Source of the DNA: Nectonema munidae
Lineage: Eukaryota > Nematomorpha > Nectonematoida > Nectonematidae
Reading direction: 5' to 3'
NCBI GenBank assembly: GCA_030549495.1
Contig: JAUIRK010000570.1
Span: forward strand, 124,001-188,000
DNA: 64,000 nucleotides
The notes beneath the pieces are model-generated. The model saw nothing but the letters and a program-made list of their open reading frames with translations. It was not told where the DNA came from and did not search any database. Shown piece by piece: positions 56,640-64,000 of the stretch. The stretch's first letter is position 1. Each line of letters starts with the position of its first letter. The position numbers and the translations under genes are program-made.

Positions 56640-59440
56640 CACGCCGCAACTCCTACAAACCAGCTTCCTAAAAGACAGCACGCTCCTTTTTGGAACTGTA
56701 CTTTAAAAACCTCAAATAACAATTACGCAAATCCTTAAAAAATCTAAGAAAAACCAACTCTCACAGTAGGATTCAACATTACCTCTTCCTTAAAACTCAA
56801 TATCAATTAGAAATTAAAAAAGCTAAAAAAATAAGCCTGGAAACATTTTTGTAATCAAACTCCAACAAACGCATGATCAATCATCAACAAACTTATAAAC
56901 AAAAAACATACAGCATCACTCTCTAATCTTCTCTTAACTTAACACTCTATTTCTCGCCGACACTAATGTAACCGACAATATTACACATACACTTATTAGA
57001 ATGGAAACAAAAACATACCTACTAAATAATTCCATTAACTCACACCCAGAAATTACAATCAAAGGGCTAAACAAAACCATTGATTCCATGAAAACCACAT
57101 CTTCTAGTAGCCTTGACTTCATCTCCATTAAACATGTGAGGAAAGCCTACCACATACTACACCCTCATTCATTAACATATTCAAAGCCTGCCTCAGACTA
57201 AGCTATTTCACAAATATTTGAAAAATATGCAAACTAGTGTTAATCCCCAAACCAAATCGAAATCACAATTCAATCAAAAACTGGCGAACAATTTCTCTAT
57301 TACCAACCCTAGGCAAAATCATTAAAAAAATTCTACAAAAACGCATGATCCACTACATCCTCAAAAATAACATAATACACCCGAATCAATTCGCATATTT
57401 ACCAAATAAAAACACCGAATTGGCCCTATCTCGCCTAACCCTTTAGCTAGAAAAAATACTAAATTACCAAAATATCGCAACAACCACATTTTTTGATAAC
57501 GAAAATGCTTTCAACGCTGCATACATAATCAAATTAATAAACAACAACCTTCAAAAGCGCATTCTCATCCTACTATATAACAACAATACATACGTTCAGA
57601 AACTAACTCTCTCCACTCCGCAATGGGGTAGCCTATCAGATATCCTATGTCTAATCCTCATCAACCCCATTCTTAATTTTATCAACTCAAAAACCGACTT
57701 TGCCCAATGCTACTCTGATGACATCCTATTCACCTTCACAAACACACTTCAACTAAACAACATCAATCGCACTGCTAATATAATCACACAAATACAAACA
57801 ATGGCCACCAACTACAAAATCTCCTTCAACTTAAACAAACTAAAACTTATATACTTCACACTAAAAAGAATAACTCCACTGCCACTGAAACTAAACATAT
57901 CAACACACATAAAGTATCCTAGAATAGATTCATGAATCACCCATAAAATTTCTAGGCGTCACATTTCAATCTAATCTTAAATTTACACTCCACCTCAAAA
58001 ACATATACACAAAACTCTCACCAACCTTATTCTCTCTAAGAAAAGCAATCTCATATAAGTGGGATCTTTATCCAAAAATCTTAAAGTACATCTACAAATC
58101 TATCACACTTTCAGTCATACAATAGGGCTCACTTGCCTGGGGAAGCTCACTCGAATTCCAAAACTCACTAACCCATCTCAAAAAATACACCGCCTATGCT
58201 GACTCACAATAACAAACCCATTTCACACTATTTAAACAGCAAAACTTGAACTTCTCACACATACTCTAACCTTAAGGAAAACATAATTAAAAAATATCAC
58301 GAACATTTACTCAACTCACACCTCTCCTTCTCTCACCTTTTTCAATTCCCTTTTTGAACAATATATGTCACAACTTATTCACTACTAATTTTACCACACC
58401 TACACCCATACTCCCTAGTTCACCCATTAAAATCGACCACATACTCAACTCATATATGCCACCACAAATTCATAGCACTCAACTCCATAAAACACCCATG
58501 TAACTCAAATGCGCACCACCAACTCTCATTTACCGACGGTTCTAAATCACGCAACAAAGCAACCGCTGCTTGCGCTTTTTTTTTAATCACAACACAAATA
58601 CTCCTTTCGTTCAACAAATACAGACAGGCAATAACACCTCCATATACGAAACTGAAGCCCTAGCACTCCTAACATGATGCAACCACATCATTGATAACCT
58701 AACCTTCTTTACATCCATATTCAAGGAGATAATATTTTTCACAGACTCAGAAAACCTAATAAAAGACCTACAACTTAACAGAAAAATTCCCCTTTCAACA
58801 TTAAACCTAGCAAAGAAATTAATAAACCTTAGCAACCATTTCCCAATTAAACTTTTCTGGTCCCCCGCCCATTCCTTCTCCTTCGAGAATTTTTTAGTAG
58901 ATCTCTTATGCAAATCCACATCCATAACATTACAACATTACTTAACCCACGCCCTCCCTCTATCCATTTTTGAAACATCCATAAATATCTCAACTACAAA
59001 CGAATTGCTTTACTCAAACAACATACCTACCCCCTTATTCCAATTTGCACTAAATAAAAACATTACTCTTCCTCGCAACATTATAAGATGGTTCACCTCA
59101 CATCGCCCTTGTTTGTTACGATTACTTTTACAATTTTAATTTGCACTCTAACCCTAATTGGGGATTCGGCTGCCCTCATATCGAAACTCCAATTCACATT
59201 ATCCTCTATTGCCTAATATTCTCATCAGAACGAACCAAACTCATTGAAAAAACACATTTATATTTTAAAGATCTTCCCTCCTCTCTACTAAACTTCTTAT
59301 CATACCAAAATCATTCACCACATTTCTTTTTTCCTTAATATAATTAAACCATTACTCCCTACCCACTAACACCTAACTCCACCCTTATTAAACACCTTGC
59401 ACAACCATACACAAGCAACCTAATTCGTACTTTTCTTTGA
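56640..59440 (+). pseudogene. Second LINE copy of the 20-25 kb family, 5' truncated and decayed
   Basis: Aligns with ORF2 of the first LINE from the end of the endonuclease linker on. Recognisable parts are SSLDFISIKHVRKAYHIL, NSIKNWRTISLLPTLGK, NQFAYLPNKNTELALSRLTL, YSDD (57711-57722), SWGSS-like thumb residues, an RNase H start (FTDGSK, about 58530) and, near 59.14-59.33 kb, NPNWGFGCPHIETPIHIILY, the Cys/His tail that the first copy lacks. It has many stops and frame changes, so it is older than the first copy. ORF1 and the endonuclease are missing. It shows what the full 3' end of the family looks like. Confidence 0.8.
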
Positions 59441-60469
59441 GAATCAAAATGGATTTTCTAGCTCGGAATGATTCAACAGTATGGCTTGTATAAACGGTTC
59501 TACATAGCCCAATTTTTTGTGTTTTTGGAGCTTTGGTGACTTCAAATATACTTTTGTAAAACAGTATGGAAAATATAGATATCGTTAGTTATAAAAAAAT
59601 TGATAAGCAAGAAATTTGCTCATGATGTCATTAATTCAAAGAGAAAGAAAAATCAATAATAATAATATTCATAAAACGTTAAAATTTTTAGTATTTATCT
59701 AATCATGCTTGTAATTGAAATTTATTATTTTACAAGGTTCAATGTAATAAAAATCATTTAACAGACTAAAACTTACTTAATCTAAAAACGAAAAAAGAAA
59801 GGGAGATTGAGAAATAGAAGTTAAGACTTTAGATGAATAATAAAAAATTGATAAAATTAAATAAAAAACTATATTATCGAAAGAGCTAATTTATCATAAA
59901 ATGGACAAAAACAAGATTATCCCAATTAGCTCTTTAGGTAGATAAATTTAAAAGAACGTTTTGTTCCATTATTTATTATAAGAGAAAATTAGAAAAGAAT
60001 AATAAATACATCTAGCAACCCTAGAATGCTATTTTAACCAGTTGTTGTGCGTGTACCAGGATTCTTTTATTGGCAATGAGACTAAAAAGCAAAATCTAAA
60101 ATAACTCTCGAGTATTTTTTAGAGAACACAGAATTTACGCAACTTATATAAAAAGTCAATTTTTGAAATTTGTTTTATTCTTTATTTTGTTCAAGATAAT
60201 CTATGGAGCGAAAATTTTTGATTTCGATATTATCAATTTTGATAATTATTTAAATTTTTCATAAGATTAGTATAATTTAATTATTTTAATTGATTTTCCA
60301 ATCTTATCTTCTGGATACTTATACATAAGTGTACGATGAATACTTAGGAATAATATAAAGGATTTAATCAGTGAGAGGAAGGACAACACGAAAAATAGGT
60401 TCGATTCCTATGAACCATGTTTACCCCAGTTTTACAATCTTTTAAGCTTGCATAATAACTGTTCTCTTT
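59441..60469. other. AT-rich non-coding stretch
   Basis: Nothing recognised. GGTTCGATTCC near 60398 can form a small T-arm-like stem but no other tRNA parts are present. Confidence 0.5.
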
Positions 60470-60473
60470 TTAA

Positions 60474-60595
60474 CCCTTTTAGGATCATAATTTTTAAGAC
60501 TAATCTGCTTTTTTCAATGGAATTTTTATATATAGTACTTAATGTAGACGATTTTGATTTCATGGTACACCTGCGTCTCACTGGTCCTCAAAGGT
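60474..60595. mobile_element. Possible 122-bp piggyBac-type MITE
   Basis: TTAA flanks both sides (60470-60473 and 60596-60599). The ends CCCTTTTAGGATCA and, in complement, ACCTTTGAGGACCA are imperfect inverted repeats. The short length and TTAA flanks suit a piggyBac-type MITE, but TTAA is common in this sequence. Confidence 0.45.
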
Positions 60596-60599
60596 TTAA

Positions 60600-61394
60600 A
60601 TCAAGGGTTATTTTTTATAAATGCATAGATAGATAAAAAATAAATATTTGGAATAAAGCATAAATTAGTCATATTTTATTTCTTATATTTTTGATTTTTT
60701 CGGCTCCAAAATATAAGGTTCGACATTATATAAACTAATGTGTACTGGGATAACGTCATTAAAAGCTCATTTAAAAATTAATTTTTTTTACACATTTAAT
60801 TTTTTACAGGTTGCAAGCCGATTTGACCGACGTTATTAAATGAGTCTCGTGCCTTGAAGATGCTGCGCGTCTGTGGGCCTTTTTTTGTATTATATGAGGT
60901 ACAAAATACTGCTTAACATGTAGAATGAAAAGTCAGATAATCTTTCTCATAATATTAATTTATTATCCATGATGAATTTAGTAAATTATCGTTATGTCAT
61001 CTCTCTTAGCATTGAAGAATTATTTCAATTCTTCAAATTTCAATCTAAATAAAGAGATAAAAATGTTTTTATCACGTGAAAAGATTTTATAGACAGCCAA
61101 CCAAAATCTATAAGTTTATCTTCTAAAATTTAGTTTTTTATTAGTTGAGGTGTTAGAAGGTTTTTGAAAGGTTTTTAAAAATTAATAAAGTACATTTTTA
61201 GAATTATATCTGGAAAAATTAAATTTACACTAAAATTTACATTAATTTTTTAACTAAATTACATTGTATGTGTTTTTATATGAAATATAAACAGCGATAA
61301 TTTTTACTATTTGAGTCCGGGCCCCTCTATCAGATTTCTATTTGGGCCTGCAATTCCTAGCACCGGCCCTGCACACATATACTCATTTTACGTA
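60600..61394. other. Non-coding stretch
   Basis: No gene. CCTAGCACCGGCCCTG near 61357-61372 resembles a hAT end in complement (CAGGGCCGGTGCTAGG); no partner end was found. Confidence 0.4.
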
Positions 61395-61617
61395 CACCAT
61401 GACCTCGATTAACAAACGAGTTCCGTTCCTGGAAAAACGCTCGTAAGTTGAAAACTCGTTAATAGAAGCGCATTTTCCCACCATAAAAATTTAGACGCGT
61501 TCCTACGAGCTCCACAAACTCCACCCGTTTCCAAATCTGACGCTTTATTTTAAGAAAATAGAGTACCTGAACAACTTATAAACATATAAACATCTTAAAA
61601 TTAGTAAGATTCATTAC

Positions 61618-61792
61618 GGGTCGTTCACAATTGACGTCAACCTTTTTTTGATCAATTTCAACCCCCCCCCCCCCCTGATGTCAACTTTTAGATATATCAT
61701 CATTAACAAAATCGACTTATGTCAACTTTGGATACCCCCCCCCCCCCCCCCCCCCCCTCCCAGTTTTAGTTGACGTCAATTGTGAACGACTC
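61618..61792. mobile_element. MITE with GTCGTTCACAATTGACGTCA ends and a long C tract
   Basis: The terminal repeats at 61618-61641 and 61769-61792 are complementary over at least 21 bases (outermost three differ by one base). Each contains the palindrome TTGACGTCAA. The 127-bp interior holds two long C runs (about 61664-61676 and 61735-61757) and internal GTCAACTTT motifs. Related ends are at 10809 and 54601. Confidence 0.8.
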
Positions 61793-61869
61793 TTTAACTA
61801 ATAATCATTTAATACAGTATTATATGAAATTAAAGTGTTTGAAAGTTGAGGTAATGGTATAGTTGTTAG

Positions 61870-63425
61870 AGGTGTGAAGTTACTAAGATGTTGATGATGG
61901 CGGACCTAAAGCTTCAGGCGAGTCAGGGTCATCATCACTTGAGGAAGTTACTTCAAACCCTTCAAAGTTATGATCATCGAGGTCAAGCAGAGCAGGATCA
62001 TCTTCGAAAATGCGATCAGTGTCTTCAGCAGGAAATACAGATGCAGCATAATCTTTATGGTAAAAAAAATTATAATATATATCAGGCTTATGGCTGGTGT
62101 AGAGTGGAAGGTAGTAAGATATTTTTTAATTATGTTTTTCTTAAGGTTTAGGTGTAAGGTTAGAGTATGTGTGAGAAGTTCAAGTTTTGCTGTTGAAATA
62201 GTGTGAAATGGGTTTGTTATTGTGAGTAAGCATAGGCGGTGTATTTTTTTGAGATGGGTTAGTGAGTTTTGGAATTCGAGTGAGCTTCCCCAGGCAAGTG
62301 TGCTTGGTAAAAAATGAAGTTAATGGTTTATATGAGAGAAGGGGATTTTCAAGATTACGTTCTAGTTTAAAATACTACGCTCTCGATTTGGTTCATTGTT
62401 AACAAGGATCTGCAAACGATGCTTGAAGTAGGACATTGAATCAGAAAGCATTCTTCCTGTTATATTAAGTTGTGGTATTTGTTCTTCTTCTTCATTCTCT
62501 TTATCCTCACCACTGCGGTCCCGTTCTATAGCCATTAAATCCTCATTTGTTAACTCCTCAGCATGTGAATCAACCAATTCATTAGGATCATCTTCATCTT
62601 CAAAGCCAACTTGATGCGCAAGGTTCACGATACGTTGGGTTGTAGGCAACGCACGAAAGTCATTCACACACTCTGGCCATAATTTCCTCCACACGCCATT
62701 CATGTGTGACTGTAACTTCTTTCCATGCTTCAGATACATTGTCAATTTTATCTTTGATGTTAAAACTTTTCAGGCAATCTACGAGTTTTAGGCTTCTATT
62801 ACTATCTATTACACGAATCATTTGTCTGAAGGTACGTCGAAGATAATAAGCTTTGAATGTAGAGATTATATCCTGGTCCATTGGCTGAATTAATGAGGTC
62901 GTGTAGAAACTCCACCCGAACATGATCATTGATCTTACAAGTTGATGGGATGACCAGGTGCATTTTCAAGCACTAACAATGCTTTATGAGAGATGTTCTT
63001 ACTGGCACAATATCTCTCAACTGTTTGGCAGAAAAAAATCGTGAGCCTTTGAAGACAGTTCAAGTTGTCCAAGCCTTCTTGTTGGATCGCCAAATTACTG
63101 GCAGATTCGCCTTCACAAATCTCTTCACAAGATGAGGGGTTTTAGCTTTAAATCACCTGCAGCATTCACACCAAGAAGCAAGGAGATTCGGTCTTAGATC
63201 CGGTATCCGACTTTTCTTCCCACGCAATAACGCTAATTTTAGGCATCTTTTCCAATAAAGAACGGTTTCGTCTGTATTGAATACTTGCATGGCACTATAT
63301 CTACCGTCGGATATAATTTCTTTCAGAACCACTTTATCTGCACTCGCGGCTTCACCATACTTACTATGCAAATTGTACCACCTCTTGAATCGGTCAAGAC
63401 AGCCCCCACTAGCGTTTCGCACACA
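61870..63425 (-). pseudogene. Tigger-type transposase (decayed, minus strand)
   Basis: Reading right to left: ASGGCLDRFKRWYNLHSKYG and GEAASAD (second DNA-binding domain), VFNTDETVLYWK (first catalytic Asp), then, with frame changes near 63.15 and 62.93 kb, LLVLENAPGHP near 62.97 kb, where Glu stands in place of the usual second Asp. SLIQPMDQDIISTFKAYYLR holds the third Asp (62888-62870). Further on come WRKLWPECVNDFRAL and DEDDPNELVDSHAEELTNED. After the inserted LINE scrap an acidic tail (FPAEDTDRIFEDDPALLDL; TSSSDDDPDSPE) runs to a stop near 61886. The tail assignment is inference. The N-terminal helix-turn-helix was not found. Confidence 0.72.
62110..62320 (-). repeat. LINE scrap, inverted, inside the Tigger relic
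   Basis: In reverse complement it matches 58118-58300 of the second LINE copy: CTTGCCTGGGGAAGCTCACT, GAATTCCAAAACTCACTAAC and AGCAAAACTTGAACTTCTCA. It covers part of the thumb region after the reverse transcriptase. Confidence 0.75.
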
Positions 63426-63482
63426 ACAGCATTTTACTCGTATCTTCTGAAATTCGTTATTCGATCCTCGTATAATGGGGTA

Positions 63483-64000
63483 TATATATGCTGAATATAG
63501 TGGTGTTTTTTAATTTTTTTTTATGTAAATAAATTAAATCTTCCAAAAAATGATTTAATATTACATCTGGTGTGCAAAAATTTTTATTGAAATACCTAAA
63601 AAAAATTTACACCTATATACCCATTTTCATGTATGCCGAATCTAGTGGTGATGTTCATTTTATATGTATATAAATTTGACCTGTTAAAAATGATTTAAGT
63701 ATAACAGGCCATGTCAAAATTAAAATTTTTTATTGAAATACCTGGAAATTTTTTTTACATATATATGCCCATTTTCAAGCATGCTAAATTTAGTGGTAAA
63801 TGGTGATGTTCAATCTTTAATGAAACCTGTCAAAAATGTTTTAAATTGAGAGCTCGTGTCAAAATTTGTTCTGAAATACCTAGAAAAAGTTTTTCACACA
63901 TATATGCCCATTTTCAAGTGTGTTGAATCTAGTGGTGATGCTGATTTTTTCTAAAAATAAATCAAACCCTAGAAAATAATTTAAATATGATAGCCCATGT
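63483..64000 (-). repeat. Family B array, reverse orientation, running off the window
   Basis: About three to four units with CCCATTTTCA-GCATGCTAA, TAGTGGTGATGTTCATTTT and AAAACCTGTCAAAAATG-like parts match 9990-10560 in reverse complement. The CCCATTTTCA core falls near 63619, 63768 and 63907, a period of about 140-150 bp. Confidence 0.75.

Larger units (their letters stand above)
61395..63480 (-). mobile_element. Tigger-type transposon relic (minus strand)
   Basis: The likely ends are CACCATGACCTCGATTAACA at 61395 and, in complement from 63480, CCCCATTATACGAGGATCGA, with TA beside each. The match between ends is loose. It carries a decayed transposase on the minus strand, and two later insertions: a MITE at 61618-61792 and a LINE scrap at 62110-62320. 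The right end abuts a family B array. Confidence 0.65.

Noticed and set aside
60361-60420. Possible tRNA gene with GGTTCGATTCC
   Set aside because: Only a T-arm-like stem forms. No acceptor, D-arm or anticodon stem could be matched.
1-64000. CRISPR arrays, operons, bacterial origins or phage genes
   Set aside because: The window is eukaryotic (spliced genes, LINEs, animal transposons). The tandem arrays lack the unit structure of CRISPR repeats and spacers.

Overview
This is an AT-rich animal window with spliceosomal introns, a conserved SPOP-type MATH/BTB gene, an ABHD16A lipase gene and a dense graveyard of DNA transposons and LINEs. The transposon mix (Tigger/pogo, hAT, piggyBac, Merlin, R1/LOA-like and CR1/L2-like LINEs), the small introns and the long G/C homopolymers suit an arthropod, perhaps a crustacean such as a copepod. 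That placement is inference; nothing here names the species.

Layout. 1-6.85 kb is non-coding: AT-rich DNA, an array of ~140-220 bp repeats (2.24-3.24 kb) and a very degenerate long-period repeat block (3.3-6.85 kb). From 6.85 to 13.5 kb lies a Merlin (IS1595/ISXO2-like) transposase relic that appears split by two later arrivals: a 3.5-kb TTAA-flanked piggyBac-type element packed with two satellite-like arrays (7156-10666), and a GC-richer broken relic of unknown family (10.83-12.7 kb). An intact, intronless SPOP-like gene follows on the minus strand (13820-14965). From 15.4 to 25.4 kb there is a short hAT element with 8-bp target duplication, a near-identical 2,165-bp tandem duplication, and a LINE (ORF1 intact, ORF2 frameshifted) lying between the two ends of a Tigger element. 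25.5-26.8 kb holds a minus-strand CR1/L2-like LINE fragment.

26.8-33.9 kb is mostly unrecognised non-coding DNA with a hAT relic. From 33.9 to 43.9 kb seven plus-strand exons give most of ABHD16A, with a complete Ser-Asp-His triad. One middle exon and the N-terminal exons were not found. A 2.6-kb Tigger element sits in its largest visible intron. 44.8-52 kb carries a short hAT element, a piggyBac transposase relic interrupted by a second hAT element, and a CR1/L2-like reverse transcriptase. 52.6-55.4 kb is a decayed relative of the 7.2-10.7 kb satellite-bearing element, ending in nested fold-back repeats. 56.6-59.4 kb is a second, 5'-truncated copy of the LINE family at 20-25 kb. 61.4-63.5 kb is a minus-strand Tigger relic holding a small MITE and a LINE scrap. 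The window ends inside another satellite array.

Only the SPOP-like gene and ABHD16A look like working host genes. The most notable structures are the satellite-carrying piggyBac-type element with hairpin ends, the nested-insertion history around the Merlin and Tigger elements, and the recent tandem duplication with a filler junction.
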